48,023 nucleotides of DNA, from contig NZ_MTHB01000012.1 in the NCBI RefSeq assembly GCF_002220365.1, positions 1 through 48,023 of the forward strand, written 5' to 3'. Positions within the stretch are counted from its first letter, which is position 1. Each line of letters begins with the position of its first letter. The stretch comes from Caballeronia sordidicola. GTDB taxonomy: Bacteria > Pseudomonadota > Gammaproteobacteria > Burkholderiales > Burkholderiaceae. Position numbers and translations under genes: made by a program. The notes below the pieces were generated by a model. That model was not told the DNA's origin and did not search any database. It worked only from the letters and a program-made list of their open reading frames with translations. Positions 15,570-25,429 of the stretch are shown here, piece after piece.

Positions 15570-17588
15570 TCACGGATGCCGGATGTAATCGACCAGCGCC
15601 CTCGTATACGCATCCGGTTTCCGATCAAAAAGACTCACCACCACGGCCACGACAAACCCTGCCGGCACCCCGAACACCCCCGAACTGATCGACTCGATCC
15701 CAAACCACCGTGCTCCCGCGAACCCCGTAATCTGCGTGAAATACGGATACGTCGACATGATGTAATAGACGCACACGCTCAAGCCCGCCAGCATTCCCGC
15801 GACCGCTCCAAGCTTCGTCGTCCGCTTCCAGAACACCCCCAGCACCAACACCGGAAACAAACCGGACGCCGCCAACGAAAACGCCGCCCCCACCAGGAAC
15901 AGGATATTCCCCGTATTGAGCGAAGCCACATATGAAGCAAACAGCGCCACGCCCAACAACAATATCTTCGATATGGTCACCCTTCGCTGACTGCTCGCGG
16001 TCTTATCGACCATGCAGTAATACACATCGTGCGAAAGCGCATTCGCGATCGTCAGCAACAAGCCATCGGCGGTGGAAAGCGCCGCGGCCAACGCCCCCGC
16101 CGCGATCAAGCCAGACATCACGTACGGCAGCCCCGCAATCTCCGGCGCGGCGAGCACCACCATATCCGGCTGCATCTGAATACCGGACCAGCGCACGATG
16201 CCGTCACCGTTCACATCGCCGATACGAATCAGATACGGCTCCACCTTGCGCCATTGCATGACCCAGGTAGGAAGATCGGCGAACTTGTGCCCGACGATTC
16301 CCGTCAGCATCTCGTACTTGATCAGAACCGCCAGCACGGGCACGCTCACATAAAACAGCGCGACGAAAAACAGCGTCCAGCCGACCGAGCGACGCGCGGA
16401 AGCCACTGATGTAGTCGTGTTATAGCGCGTCAGGATATGCGGCAAGCTCGCCGTTCCCAGCGACAAACACAGCAGCAACGACAAAAAATTCCGCCTGTGC
16501 AGCCGCGCGTTTTCATCGTCGGAAGGCGGGAATGCTTCAGCCATCGGCACCGGCGGCGCAGCGCGTTCGAGCATTGCATCGCGGGCGCGGCTCCATTGAA
16601 CGTGCGCCTCGGCGGGTGTCTTCGGGAACGACGCCAGTTCGCTTTCCCGCTCGCTAATATCGCGCAACGGCCCGTTGTGCCGGCGCAAGTCCGCTATCTC
16701 CTCAACAAGCCGCGCCTGCTCGCTATGAAACGACCCTGGCAACTCGTCGATCTGCGTCTGGATCTGCTGCGCCTGACGCCGGTAATCGTCGCGGACCCTG
16801 GCTTCTTCGGGCGAGCGTTCAACCGCCCGCTCAAGCACTTCCACACGTTCCAGCAAGCGTCCATACGAAAGCTGCGGCAACCAGCCAAGCCCCTCGCGAT
16901 GCGCAATCATGGAGACGGGAATCAGCATGGCGCTGATCAGGATGATGTACTGCGCGACCTGCGTCCACGTGACCGCACGCATGCCGCCAAGAAACGAGCA
17001 CACGAGAATACCGGCGAGCCCGCAGAAGATCCCGATAGCGAAATCGATACCGATAAACCGCGACGCAATCAGCCCGATCCCCTGGATCTGCGCGACGAGA
17101 TAAACGAACGAGCACAGGATGGCCGCGAACGCCGCGATCCCGCGCACGAGGTTGCTCGAAAAGCGCGTGCCGAGGAAGTCGGGGATGGTGTAACGGGCAA
17201 GCTTGCGAACGTAGGGCGCGAGCAGGAACGCAACGAGACAATAGCCGCCGGTCCAGCCCATCATGTAGGCAAGGCCGTCGTAGCCGGTTGCATAGATGGA
17301 CCCGGCCAGCCCGATAAACGACGCCGCCGATAGCCAGTCCGCCGCAGTAGCCATGCCATTGAACGCGGACGGCACGCGCCGCCCGGCCACGTAATACTCG
17401 ACCAGATCGGATGTCCGCGACAACAAGCCGATCACGGCATAGACGGCTATCGGCACGAACAAAAACACATAGCCGATCCACGTGCCCGGGCCGGTCACGC
17501 GCTCGATGCGCGCCATCACGTAGATGAACAGGAAGAAGCCGAGCGTGTAAAGCGCGTAGGCCCGGATGAGTCGATGGGTGAGCTTCAT
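15570..17588 (-). CDS. Large sodium/solute symporter (SSS family, VC_2705 subfamily)
   Basis: A 672-residue multi-spanning permease of the solute:sodium symporter family, resembling acetate/cation symporters: YYVAGRRVPSAFNGMATAADWLSAASF near 65-91 and LPYVMSGLIAAGALAAALSTADGLLLT near 487-513 are family core helices. Two additions stand out. A charged, coiled-coil-like cytoplasmic or periplasmic insert occupies about 243-365. A Ca-binding-type loop DVNGDGIV starts at residue 458. It follows a DUF4212 gene by 7 bases and lies downstream of acetyl-CoA synthetase, so acetate or another short acid is the likely cargo (inference). Confidence 0.88.
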   Translation of the reverse strand: MKLTHRLIRAYALYTLGFFLFIYVMARIERVTGPGTWIGYVFLFVPIAVYAVIGLLSRTSDLVEYYVAGRRVPSAFNGMATAADWLSAASFIGLAGSIYATGYDGLAYMMGWTGGYCLVAFLLAPYVRKLARYTIPDFLGTRFSSNLVRGIAAFAAILCSFVYLVAQIQGIGLIASRFIGIDFAIGIFCGLAGILVCSFLGGMRAVTWTQVAQYIILISAMLIPVSMIAHREGLGWLPQLSYGRLLERVEVLERAVERSPEEARVRDDYRRQAQQIQTQIDELPGSFHSEQARLVEEIADLRRHNGPLRDISERESELASFPKTPAEAHVQWSRARDAMLERAAPPVPMAEAFPPSDDENARLHRRNFLSLLLCLSLGTASLPHILTRYNTTTSVASARRSVGWTLFFVALFYVSVPVLAVLIKYEMLTGIVGHKFADLPTWVMQWRKVEPYLIRIGDVNGDGIVRWSGIQMQPDMVVLAAPEIAGLPYVMSGLIAAGALAAALSTADGLLLTIANALSHDVYYCMVDKTASSQRRVTISKILLLGVALFASYVASLNTGNILFLVGAAFSLAASGLFPVLVLGVFWKRTTKLGAVAGMLAGLSVCVYYIMSTYPYFTQITGFAGARWFGIESISSGVFGVPAGFVVAVVVSLFDRKPDAYTRALVDYIRHP

Positions 17589-17595
17589 CGGCGAT

Positions 17596-17937
17596 TCATG
17601 GCTCGGTCTTACCTATGGCAAGGGTCCGTTGCAGGCGGGCATCGGCGAATTGCATCAGCACGATATACACCACGATCAACGCGACATACACCAGGATCGC
17701 GCCCTGTGCGCCAAAGTAGAACGGCAGCGGAAAACCTGCGAAACGCACGTGCGCGAGCCGCGTCGCCATCAGTGGAATGCCGAACGAGACCATGAAGCCG
17801 ATCAGCATCAGCACCGAGATCAGCACAAGATTCGTTCGCCAGTACAACCGATGCGCACGCGCCATCGCGGCCGTAACGGGCGGTGGAGCAGCCAAGTTCG
17901 CGGGCGGTGGAATGGAGGACATGTGCTTATCTACCAA
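17596..17937 (-). CDS. DUF4212 small subunit of the symporter
   Basis: A 113-residue protein with two membrane helices (about 34-57 and 79-100). It has the WRTNLVLISVLMLIGFMVSFG and FAGFPLPFYFGAQGAILVYV segments typical of DUF4212, annotated elsewhere as a sodium/substrate symporter small subunit. It sits 7 bases upstream of the large symporter and is almost certainly cotranscribed with it. The terminator after acs at 17989-18016 separates this pair from acs, so it needs its own promoter in the 50 bases between, or readthrough. Confidence 0.88.
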   Translation of the reverse strand: MVDKHMSSIPPPANLAAPPPVTAAMARAHRLYWRTNLVLISVLMLIGFMVSFGIPLMATRLAHVRFAGFPLPFYFGAQGAILVYVALIVVYIVLMQFADARLQRTLAIGKTEP

Positions 17938-17988
17938 ATGCTTTGAGAAGCGGCAATCGGGATCGACATCGTGCGCCGGCCGGGATAC

Positions 17989-18016
17989 AAAAACGGCTCC
18001 CTGAAACAGGGAGCCG
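17989..18016 (-). terminator. Terminator of acs
   Basis: Perfect 10-bp stem (17994-18003 with 18007-18016), loop AAA, then TTTTT on the minus strand. It lies 33 bases past the acs stop. Confidence 0.9.
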
Positions 18017-18048
18017 CTCTTTCACGCCGGATGATACTCAAGCCAAAT

Positions 18049-20031
18049 TCAGCGCGCTTCGCCGAGTTGATCCAGGATCGCGGGATTCTCGAGCGTCGAG
18101 ATGTCCTGCGTGATCTCCTCGCCCTTCGCGAGCGAACGCAGCAAGCGCCGCATGATCTTGCCCGACCGGGTCTTCGGGAGATTTTCGCCGAAGCGAATGT
18201 CCTTCGGTTTCGCGATCGGACCGATCTCCTTCGCGACCCACGCACGCAATTCATTGGCGATTTGCTTCGCTTCATCGCCTTCCGGACGCGAGCGCTTCAG
18301 CACGACGAACGCGCACACCGCTTCGCCGGTCGTATCGTCGGGACGGCCGACCACGGCCGCTTCCGCCACGATCGGATTCGACACCAGCGCCGACTCGATC
18401 TCCATGGTCCCGAGCCGATGCCCCGAGACGTTCAGCACGTCATCGATCCGGCCCATGATGGTGAAGTAACCGGTCTCCTTGTCGCGCACGGCGCCGTCGC
18501 CGGCGAGGTACAGCTTGCCGCCGAGTTCTTCAGGGAAGTAGCTCTTCTTGTAGCGGTCCGGATCGCCCCACACATTGCGCAACGCCGACGGCCACGGCCG
18601 CTTGATGACCAGGATCCCGCCCTGCCCGTTCGGCACGTCCTGACCGGTTTCATCGACGACAGCGGCCATGATGCCCGGCAACGGCAGCGTGCAGGAGCCC
18701 GGCACAAGCGGCGTTGCGCCCGGCAGCGGCGTGATCATGTGGCCGCCGGTTTCGGTCTGCCACCACGTGTCGACGATAGGACAAACACCGCGCCCCACGT
18801 TCTCGTGATACCACATCCACGCTTCCGGATTGATCGGCTCGCCGACTGTGCCGAGAATGCGTAGTGACGACAGATCGAAGCTCTTCGGATGCACCTTTGC
18901 ATCGGCTTCGGCCATCTTGATGAGTGAGCGGATCGCAGTCGGCGCGGTATAGAAAATCGTGACCTTGTGCTTCGCAATCATGTCCCAGAAGCGCCCGGCG
19001 TGCGGGTAGGTCGGCACACCTTCGAACACGACCTGGGTCGCGCCAATAGCGGTCGGACCATACGCGATGTAGCTATGCCCCGTGATCCAGCCGATGTCGG
19101 CGGTACACCAGAACACGTCGTCAGGCTTGGCGTCGAAGGTCCACTTCATGGTCTGCGCGGCCCACAGCAAAAAGCCGCCGGTGCTGTGCTGCACGCCCTT
19201 CGGTTTGCCCGTGGATCCTGACGTGTACAAGATGAACAGCGGATGTTCGGCGCTGACCCATTCCGGCTCACAGGTCTCTGCTTCATGCTCAACCAACTCG
19301 TGCATCCAGAGATCGCGGCCTTCATGCCATTGCGTCTTGCCACCCGTGCGCTTGTAGACAATCACGCTCGTGACCGCTTCGCACCCGCCGGCTGCGATGG
19401 CTTCATCGGCAATGCTCTTCAGCGGCAGCGCCTTGCCACCGCGCATTTGTTCATCCGACGTGATGAGCGCGACCGCGCCCACGTCCACCAGCCGTTCGTT
19501 GAGCGACTTCGACGAGAACCCGCCGAACACGACCGAGTGCGTCGCGCCGATGCGCGCGCAGGCTTGCATGGCGACCACGCCTTCCACCGACATCGGCATG
19601 TAGATCACCACGCGATCGCCCTTCTTCACGCCGCGCTTCTTAAGCGCATTGGCGAAGCGGCAGACGCGCTGCAGAAGATCCTGATACGTGACGTTCACGA
19701 CAGTGCCGTCATCGGCTTCGAAGATGATCGCGTTCTTCGCACCGTGGCCGGCTTCCACATGACGGTCGATGCAGTTATACGACGCGTTGATTTCGCCGTC
19801 TTCGAACCACTTGTAGAACGGCGGATTCGATTCGTCGAGCACGGTTGTGAACGGCTTGTGCCAGCTAAGCGTCTCGCGCGCGAGCCGCGCCCAGAAGCCC
19901 TCGTAATCGCGTTCGGCTTCAGACGCCAAAGCCTTGTACGCGTCCATGCCAGAAATCGCTGCGCCTGCCGACGCTTTGGCCGAGGGCGGGAAAATACGGC
20001 GTTCCTGGAGTACGGATTCAATCGCAGACAT
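18049..20031 (-). CDS. acs: Acetyl-CoA synthetase (AMP-forming)
   Basis: A 660-residue enzyme converting acetate, ATP and CoA to acetyl-CoA. The P-loop [12 protein letters not shown], the WWQTETGG acyl-AMP motif and the hinge/C-terminal region are in order. [14 protein letters not shown] near the end holds Lys625, the lysine regulated by reversible acetylation in this family. The ATG at 20031 (MSAIESV) has AAGAAGGGG in front and gives the normal length; an open frame continues 14 codons upstream. It supplies acetyl-CoA for the malate synthase encoded 3 kb away on the other strand. Confidence 0.96.
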   Translation of the reverse strand: MSAIESVLQERRIFPPSAKASAGAAISGMDAYKALASEAERDYEGFWARLARETLSWHKPFTTVLDESNPPFYKWFEDGEINASYNCIDRHVEAGHGAKNAIIFEADDGTVVNVTYQDLLQRVCRFANALKKRGVKKGDRVVIYMPMSVEGVVAMQACARIGATHSVVFGGFSSKSLNERLVDVGAVALITSDEQMRGGKALPLKSIADEAIAAGGCEAVTSVIVYKRTGGKTQWHEGRDLWMHELVEHEAETCEPEWVSAEHPLFILYTSGSTGKPKGVQHSTGGFLLWAAQTMKWTFDAKPDDVFWCTADIGWITGHSYIAYGPTAIGATQVVFEGVPTYPHAGRFWDMIAKHKVTIFYTAPTAIRSLIKMAEADAKVHPKSFDLSSLRILGTVGEPINPEAWMWYHENVGRGVCPIVDTWWQTETGGHMITPLPGATPLVPGSCTLPLPGIMAAVVDETGQDVPNGQGGILVIKRPWPSALRNVWGDPDRYKKSYFPEELGGKLYLAGDGAVRDKETGYFTIMGRIDDVLNVSGHRLGTMEIESALVSNPIVAEAAVVGRPDDTTGEAVCAFVVLKRSRPEGDEAKQIANELRAWVAKEIGPIAKPKDIRFGENLPKTRSGKIMRRLLRSLAKGEEITQDISTLENPAILDQLGEAR

Positions 20032-20770
20032 CGACAACCCCTTCTTTGATGGTGAATCTGATAACCGCGACACCGGAGTCCAAGCTCCGAAGCCGCTATG
20101 TCTTTAGGCGTGGACGGCACGCGCGATGCAAATGCTGCAAGCGTTGTGCCGTGTCTCCTGCCTCTGTGCGTTGCCTGTTCGGTGCAGCGCAGCATGCGCG
20201 CCAGACTTTATACGGCGAAGATAAGCCGCGCGCCTTACCCGCTACTTACGCAGTCTCCTCGATGACCACGGGGTATACGCGTAGGCACCGGCACTTTTAC
20301 AATGCGGCGCTTTCAACGCGTCAATGCAATCATGCGCTTTGCGCTCACACGCTGCTTCGGTCGCGCGCGATCCATGACGTGCCACGCCATGTTAACTGAA
20401 CTCGTCGTCCGGATTCCAGCTTGAATCGTTACGCGCTCTGTCGCATCGCAGCCATGCTGCGGGTAGGAAGGCATCCGGCACGTCGACGGCAGTCTCGATG
20501 GCGTATTTTCCAGACTCTTGCCGATCGCGGCGGCGCCCTACGGCATTGTGTCTCTCGATGACTTGTCTCGCGCGCGACGGAACCGCCAGCGAGCACGTTT
20601 TGGGGCCTGCAGCGGGTGCGGACTTCGTCAGGGTTGACCCGCAACCCTGCGGCGGCGTCGCGCTACAATGACGGGCTTTCTCAAAAAATGCGCGCGAAAT
20701 GCCGTTTCGCGCTTGCCACGTCCCAAGCACGTACTCGATTCGACCAACCTTCCACGACCCGGCACCGCTC
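20032..20770. other. Long intergenic region upstream of acs and the UPF0114 gene
   Basis: About 740 bases between divergent genes. Open frames here are arginine-rich and lack plausible starts, so I support no gene. A hairpin GGGTTG/CAACCC (20631-20647) and a -10-like TACAAT (20664-20669) about 100 bases before the UPF0114 ATG are the only features I see. The acs regulatory region must lie in its left part. Confidence 0.45.
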
Positions 20771-21364
20771 ATGTCCGCATCCCCGAACATCCCCGGCACC
20801 CGTTCCCCCCGCCGTCCCATGAAGCCCCTTCCAGCAGTCATCTTCATGAGCCGCTGGCTCCAGGTGCCGCTTTATCTCGGCCTGATCGTGGCGCAGGGTG
20901 TCTACGTTGTCCTGTTCCTGAAGGAAGTCTGGCACCTCGTCACCCATATGACGACGCTCGACGAAACCGCCATCATGCTGGTCGTCCTCGGCTTGATCGA
21001 CGTGGTGATGATCTCGAATCTGCTGATCATGGTGATCGTGGGGGGCTACGAAACCTTCGTCTCGCGGCTCGGCGTGGAAGGCCACCCCGACCAGCCGGAA
21101 TGGCTGGATCACGTGAATGCCGGCGTGCTCAAGGTCAAGCTTTCCATGGCGCTGATCAGCATTTCGTCCATCCATCTGCTGAAAACCTTCATCAACCCGG
21201 ACCAGTACTCGGAGCACGCGGTCATGTGGCAAGTGATCATTCATGTGGCGTTCCTCGCGTCGGCGCTGATCATGGCGTGGGTCGACCGCCTGACTACGCA
21301 CACCCATCCGGAACACTTTCACGAACCATCCAGCACGCCCGCGCCCGCGAAGGCGCACGAGTAA
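20771..21364 (+). CDS. UPF0114 (YqhA-like) membrane protein
   Basis: A 197-residue inner-membrane protein with four predicted helices and the family segments [32 protein letters not shown] and [12 protein letters not shown]. Function is unknown in the family. The start ATG at 20771 (MSASPN) is chosen because the long upstream extension is arginine-rich and overlaps the likely promoter. A start at the Met in RRPMKPLP or at MSRWLQ is also possible, because the first 30 residues are not conserved-looking. The gene lies 100 bases before fumarase on the same strand. Confidence 0.82.
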   Translation: MSASPNIPGTRSPRRPMKPLPAVIFMSRWLQVPLYLGLIVAQGVYVVLFLKEVWHLVTHMTTLDETAIMLVVLGLIDVVMISNLLIMVIVGGYETFVSRLGVEGHPDQPEWLDHVNAGVLKVKLSMALISISSIHLLKTFINPDQYSEHAVMWQVIIHVAFLASALIMAWVDRLTTHTHPEHFHEPSSTPAPAKAHE

Positions 21365-21464
21365 GCACGAATAAGCTTAGGCCAGCACCAGAAATACGCT
21401 CACGAGCGCTTCATAAAGCGCCGCAAACAGTCCCGATAACGACCCGTTCCCACACGTTCAAGCC

Positions 21465-23000
21465 ATGACCATCATCAAGCAGGAAGACCTGATTCAGAGC
21501 ATTGCGGATTCGTTGCAGCACATCAGCTATTACCATCCGCTCGACTACATCCAGGCACTTGGCCGCGCATACGAACTCGAAGAGAGTCCGGCCGCGAAAG
21601 ACGCCATTGCGCAAATCCTGACGAACAGCCGCATGTGCGCGGAAGGTCATCGGCCGATCTGCCAGGACACGGGCATCGTCACGGTGTTCGTGAAAGTGGG
21701 CATGGACGTGCGTTGGGCGAGTGAGTCAGGTTCGGCCACCATCGGCGTCACCGACATGATCAACGAAGGCGTTCGCCGCGGTTATCTGAACCCGGACAAC
21801 GTGCTGCGCGCATCCATCGTGAGCCCGCCCGAAGGCGCGCGCAAGAACACGAAGGACAACACGCCGGCCGTGATCCACTACGAGATCGTCCCCGGCAATA
21901 AGGTCGATGTCCAGATCGCGGCCAAAGGCGGCGGCTCGGAGAACAAGACTAAGTTCGCCATGCTGAACCCATCGGATTCCATCGTCGACTGGGTGCTGAA
22001 AACCGTGCCGCTGATGGGCGCCGGCTGGTGCCCGCCCGGCATGCTCGGAATCGGCATTGGCGGGACGGCGGAAAAAGCGATGGTCATGGCGAAGGAATCG
22101 CTGATGGACGCCATCGACATCCAGGACGTCATCGCACGTGGACCGCAGGACTGGATCGAAGAGTTGCGCGTGGAGCTGCATGAGAAGGTCAACGCGCTGG
22201 GTATCGGCGCGCAGGGCTTGGGTGGCTTGGCGACCGTGCTCGATGTGAAGATCATGGCGGCGCCCACGCACGCGGCATCGAAGCCGATCGCGATCATCCC
22301 GAACTGCGCAGCTACCCGCCACGCGCATTTCACGCTCGACGGCTCAGGCGTGGCGAAACTCGACGTGCCTTCGCTCGACGCATGGCCGAAGGTCGAATGG
22401 GTCGCGAACACGCAGACAAGCCAACGCGTGGACCTGAACACGTTGACGAAGGAACAGGTCGCGGCATGGAAGCCCGGCCAGACGCTGCTGCTGTCGGGCA
22501 AGATGCTGACGGGCCGGGACGCGGCGCACAAGCGTATTGCCGATATGCTCGCCAAAGGCGAAAAGCTCCCCGTCGATTTTACGAATCGCGTGATTTATTA
22601 CGTTGGCCCGGTGGACCCCGTGCGCGACGAAGTCGTTGGCCCGGCAGGCCCGACCACCGCCACGCGCATGGACAAGTTCACGGACATGATGCTGTCGCAG
22701 ACCGGCTTGATCTCGATGATCGGCAAGGCCGAGCGCGGCCCGGTTGCCATCGAGGCGATCAAGAAGCACAAGGCCGCCTACATGATGGCAGTGGGCGGTG
22801 CGGCGTACCTGGTGTCGAAGGCGATTCGCGGCGCGCAGGTCATCGCGTTCGAAGACCTGGGCATGGAAGCCATCTACGAATTCGACGTTCAGGACATGCC
22901 GGTCACCGTTGCTGTTGATTCGACCGGGACTTCCGTCCATCAGACTGGGCCCAAAGAATGGCAAGCAAAGATCGGCAAGATTCCGGTCGCAACCGTTTAA
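21465..23000 (+). CDS. Fumarate hydratase class I (Fe-S)
   Basis: A 511-residue single-chain class I fumarase of the FumA/FumB type, interconverting fumarate and malate in the TCA cycle with an oxygen-sensitive 4Fe-4S cluster. Likely cluster ligands are Cys66 (RPICQDTG), Cys189 (GAGWCPPG) and Cys281 (IPNCAATRH). The N-terminal alpha domain and C-terminal beta domain (GKMLTGRDAAHKR, GPTTATRMDKF) are both present. A strong terminator follows. The enzyme is iron-dependent and its gene precedes bacterioferritin. Confidence 0.94.
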   Translation: MTIIKQEDLIQSIADSLQHISYYHPLDYIQALGRAYELEESPAAKDAIAQILTNSRMCAEGHRPICQDTGIVTVFVKVGMDVRWASESGSATIGVTDMINEGVRRGYLNPDNVLRASIVSPPEGARKNTKDNTPAVIHYEIVPGNKVDVQIAAKGGGSENKTKFAMLNPSDSIVDWVLKTVPLMGAGWCPPGMLGIGIGGTAEKAMVMAKESLMDAIDIQDVIARGPQDWIEELRVELHEKVNALGIGAQGLGGLATVLDVKIMAAPTHAASKPIAIIPNCAATRHAHFTLDGSGVAKLDVPSLDAWPKVEWVANTQTSQRVDLNTLTKEQVAAWKPGQTLLLSGKMLTGRDAAHKRIADMLAKGEKLPVDFTNRVIYYVGPVDPVRDEVVGPAGPTTATRMDKFTDMMLSQTGLISMIGKAERGPVAIEAIKKHKAAYMMAVGGAAYLVSKAIRGAQVIAFEDLGMEAIYEFDVQDMPVTVAVDSTGTSVHQTGPKEWQAKIGKIPVATV

Positions 23001-23026
23001 ACTATCGCCTTAGCAATTGGAGCTAA

Positions 23027-23055
23027 AAAGAGCCGGGCCACGTGCCCGGCTCTTT
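23027..23055 (+). terminator. Terminator of fumarase gene
   Basis: Perfect 12-bp stem AAAGAGCCGGGC/GCCCGGCTCTTT with 5-base loop, 26 bases past the stop. Confidence 0.85.
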
Positions 23056-23083
23056 CATTTTCGGGCTGTTGCGTAGAGAACTG

Positions 23084-23104
23084 TTTTCATTCTCATTTCG
23101 CTGC
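23084..23104. promoter_or_regulatory. Possible Fur-like site upstream of bfr
   Basis: The sequence GTTTTCATTCTCATTTCG has the GAGAATGA-type half-sites (minus strand) found in Fur boxes. It lies about 115 bases before the bacterioferritin start. Only partly matching. Confidence 0.3.
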
Positions 23105-23217
23105 GTCGAAAGACGAAAACCCCGTTAAATAGCACAGAAAACACCATTTTTCATCTTGGCTTTTTAAACTTGAGCGGTTATGTTTGAAAAGCTGAAACGC
23201 CCACACAAGGAACTAAC

Positions 23218-23694
23218 ATGCAAGGCGATATCAAAGCCCTCGAATACCTCAACCAGCAACTGAAAAATGAGCTGACTGCAATCAACCAGTACTTCCTGCA
23301 TGCGCGCATGTACAAGCACTGGGGGCTGGAGAAGCTTGGCAAGCACGAGTACGACGAGTCGATCGGCGAAATGAAGCATGCCGACTGGCTGATCCAGCGT
23401 ATTTTCATGCTCGACGGCCTGCCGAACCTGCAGGACCTGCACAAGCTGCTGATCGGTGAAGAGACTGAAGAAATCCTGAAGTGCGACTTGAAGCTAGAAC
23501 AGATCTCGCAGAGCACATGCAAGGAAGCCATCGCGTATTGCGAATCGGTTCGCGATTTCATCTCGCGTGAAATCTTTGTGAAAATTCTCGACGATACGGA
23601 AGAGCACATCGACTGGCTGGAAACGCAGATCGATCTGGTGGCGAAGGTCGGCATCCAGAACTATCAGCAAACCATGATGGGCGAGAACGAGTAA
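23218..23694 (+). CDS. bfr: Bacterioferritin
   Basis: A 158-residue iron-storage protein that forms a 24-mer with bridging hemes. It aligns without gaps to E. coli Bfr over residues 1-150. The ferroxidase ligands E18, E51, H54, E94 and H130 and the heme ligand M52 (GEMKHADW) are present. Position 127, normally the bridging Glu, is Thr here (DDT127EEH130), with Glu at 128 and 129. The core fold and length are otherwise normal. A purine-rich AAGGAA site precedes the ATG. The neighbouring bfd encodes the ferredoxin that reduces and mobilises the stored iron. Confidence 0.96.
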   Translation: MQGDIKALEYLNQQLKNELTAINQYFLHARMYKHWGLEKLGKHEYDESIGEMKHADWLIQRIFMLDGLPNLQDLHKLLIGEETEEILKCDLKLEQISQSTCKEAIAYCESVRDFISREIFVKILDDTEEHIDWLETQIDLVAKVGIQNYQQTMMGENE

Positions 23695-23707
23695 GCTACC
23701 GGCCACA

Positions 23708-24619
23708 ATGCCCTTCGACGCCCTTCGTTCAGCTGCTAGCTCCGCTGTGAGCTCCTCTCCCGAGGCGCTCCGTTCGAGCGCGCCCGTTGCTATTTTCGAT
23801 TCAGGCCTCGGCGGGTTGTCCGTGTTGCGCGCGGTACGTGCCGCCTTGCCGGACGAACGCCTGATCTACGTGGCAGATTCGCTGTACGCGCCGTACGGTG
23901 AACGCGATGACGACTTTATCGCCGACCGGACGCTTGCGATCGGCGAATGGCTGGTATCTCAGGGTGCGAAGACGCTGGTGGTTGCATGCAACACGGCGAC
24001 CTCGCAGTCCATCGCTCAAGCCCGTGAACGCTTGCCAATTCCCGTGATCGGCGTGGAGCCAGGCATCAAGCCAGCGGCGCTCACGTCGCAAACGCGCGTG
24101 GTGGGCGTACTGGCAACAGCCGTCACGTTACGCAGCGCGCGCTTTCAAGCGCTGGCTGAACGCCATACCAGTGATTGCCACTTCATCCTGCAGCCGGGGC
24201 ACGGCCTCGTGCAGGCGGTGGAACGCTGCGACGTGAATTCACCTGAACTCGTTGCGCTACTGCGAAGCTATGTGCAACCCATGCTCGACGCTAACGCCGA
24301 CACGCTGGTGCTGGGCTGTACGCACTACCCTTTCCTTGATCAGGCTATCCGCTCCATTTCCGGCGACCGGCTTACGCTCATCGATACGAGTATCGCGATT
24401 GCGCGGCAACTCGAACGGCAACTGGATTCGTTTGGACTGCGTGCAGCGCCTGCTAGGGATCAAGCTCAGGCAATCGAATTGCCGCGCTTTTACTCCACCA
24501 ACGACGGCCAGGCACTGCGGCAACTCGCAGCCTCGCTACTCGGACTGGACGTGACCGTCGAACACGCCGTGATCCCTTCACGGCGGACGCTGGCACTGGA
24601 ATCCGACCCGGCGGTCTGA
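23708..24619 (+). CDS. murI: Glutamate racemase
   Basis: A 303-residue racemase making D-glutamate for peptidoglycan. The two catalytic cysteines are visible in VVACNTATS and LGCTHYPF, the N-terminal FDSGLGGLSVL and YVADSLYAPYGER substrate loop are intact. The first 25 residues are Ser/Ala-rich and not conserved in the family, so translation may begin at a later codon than the ATG at 23708. The gene starts 14 bases after bfr and may be cotranscribed with it. Confidence 0.93.
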   Translation: MPFDALRSAASSAVSSSPEALRSSAPVAIFDSGLGGLSVLRAVRAALPDERLIYVADSLYAPYGERDDDFIADRTLAIGEWLVSQGAKTLVVACNTATSQSIAQARERLPIPVIGVEPGIKPAALTSQTRVVGVLATAVTLRSARFQALAERHTSDCHFILQPGHGLVQAVERCDVNSPELVALLRSYVQPMLDANADTLVLGCTHYPFLDQAIRSISGDRLTLIDTSIAIARQLERQLDSFGLRAAPARDQAQAIELPRFYSTNDGQALRQLAASLLGLDVTVEHAVIPSRRTLALESDPAV

Positions 24620-24842
24620 GACCGCGGCTCCAAGCGGCTTCAGACGGTCCCGAGCGCCCTTACCCATCTCCAGGCCATAAAAGCCCGTTTTGGCGGCTGG
24701 AAAGCCCCTTTCAGGCACGCGGTTTCAGTTTTTTACACAAACCAGCTTCCTTCTGCGACAAGCCTCAGCGCCCCGTCCCTTTTTTCCGTCAGCCCCGTCC
24801 CGAAAAAAACCGTTCACCCCTATTGCCAACCTTCGCATAAGG

Positions 24843-24861
24843 AATGATAATAATTCGCATT
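24843..24861. promoter_or_regulatory. Fur box before bfd
   Basis: AATGATAATAATTCGCATT matches about 11 of 19 positions of the classic Fur consensus and lies 24 bases before the bfd ATG, overlapping the likely promoter. This fits iron repression of bfd, which is established in other proteobacteria. Confidence 0.6.
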
Positions 24862-24884
24862 AACGTTAGCTATCGCGGTTAATC

Positions 24885-25121
24885 ATGATCGTCTGTGTGT
24901 GCAAGTCAGTGTCGGACAGAAAGATTCGCGCCTCGATTGCGGATGGCGTCGCTACGTTCGACGAACTGCAATTCGAACTGGGCGTCGCCATGTGCTGCGG
25001 CAAATGCGAAGAAACCGTGCGCGACGTGATGTTGCAAAGCGGCTGCGCGTCGCATTGCGGCAGTCGTGGCGATCAGCATCAAGCTGTACCGCTGACGTTC
25101 TACGAACGCAAGGCCGCGTAA
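24885..25121 (+). CDS. bfd: Bacterioferritin-associated ferredoxin
   Basis: A 78-residue [2Fe-2S] protein. The cluster ligands form the CxC...CxxC pattern at Cys4, Cys6, Cys38 and Cys41, with an extra Cys37. It docks on bacterioferritin and reduces its heme to release Fe(II). The sequence after residue 55 (CGSRGDQHQAVPLTFYERKAA) is variable tail. A Fur-like box lies in the promoter. bfr itself is separated from it only by murI. Confidence 0.93.
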   Translation: MIVCVCKSVSDRKIRASIADGVATFDELQFELGVAMCCGKCEETVRDVMLQSGCASHCGSRGDQHQAVPLTFYERKAA

Positions 25122-25336
25122 GCACGCTCCAGGTCAAAGGGGATTCGCCTGGTGTTGACCACCGCGAATCGCTGCCGTGTTACTGCAATGACTACGCAAT
25201 CACTCTGACGCGCGGTATTCAAGCCGATCGTCACGGGTCGCCAGCCTTGCCAGGTGTAAATCGTAGTCACCGCTTCTCCGCCCGCAAGCCAGGTCACATT
25301 GAGCCAGCCCGCCAACCCCCGTTCAAGGAGGGAATG

Positions 25337-25399
25337 ATGGAATTGCTGATCGGTTTCGTGACCACGCTGTTTATTTGTCTGCTCATCTTTCGAAAATGA
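25337..25399 (+). CDS. Candidate 20-residue membrane peptide
   Basis: A short open frame starts at ATG 25337 (or 25334, one codon earlier) with an almost ideal ribosome-binding site AAGGAGGG at 25325-25332. It encodes MELLIGFVTTLFICLLIFRK: a single hydrophobic helix of about 17 residues with a positive C-terminal end. I do not recognise it. It lies between bfd and tonB, 31 bases before two mutually exclusive hairpins. It could be a small membrane protein or a leader peptide. The strong SD and the clean helix argue that it is translated; conservation cannot be checked here. Confidence 0.5.
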   Translation: MELLIGFVTTLFICLLIFRK

Positions 25400-25429
25400 A
25401 GTCCTCCAGTCTCACATGCTGCATGGGCT

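Noticed and set aside
16437..17333. A 298-codon frame antisense to the symporter gene
   Set aside because: Same codon-bias artefact; the translation is Arg/Gln/His-rich with no domain.
20046..20399. Open frames in the acs-UPF0114 gap on either strand
   Set aside because: Composition is unlike the neighbouring genes, with no plausible ribosome-binding sites or motifs.
25100..25315. A 71-codon minus-strand frame between bfd and tonB
   Set aside because: It overlaps the bfd end, lacks a ribosome-binding site and shows no family feature.
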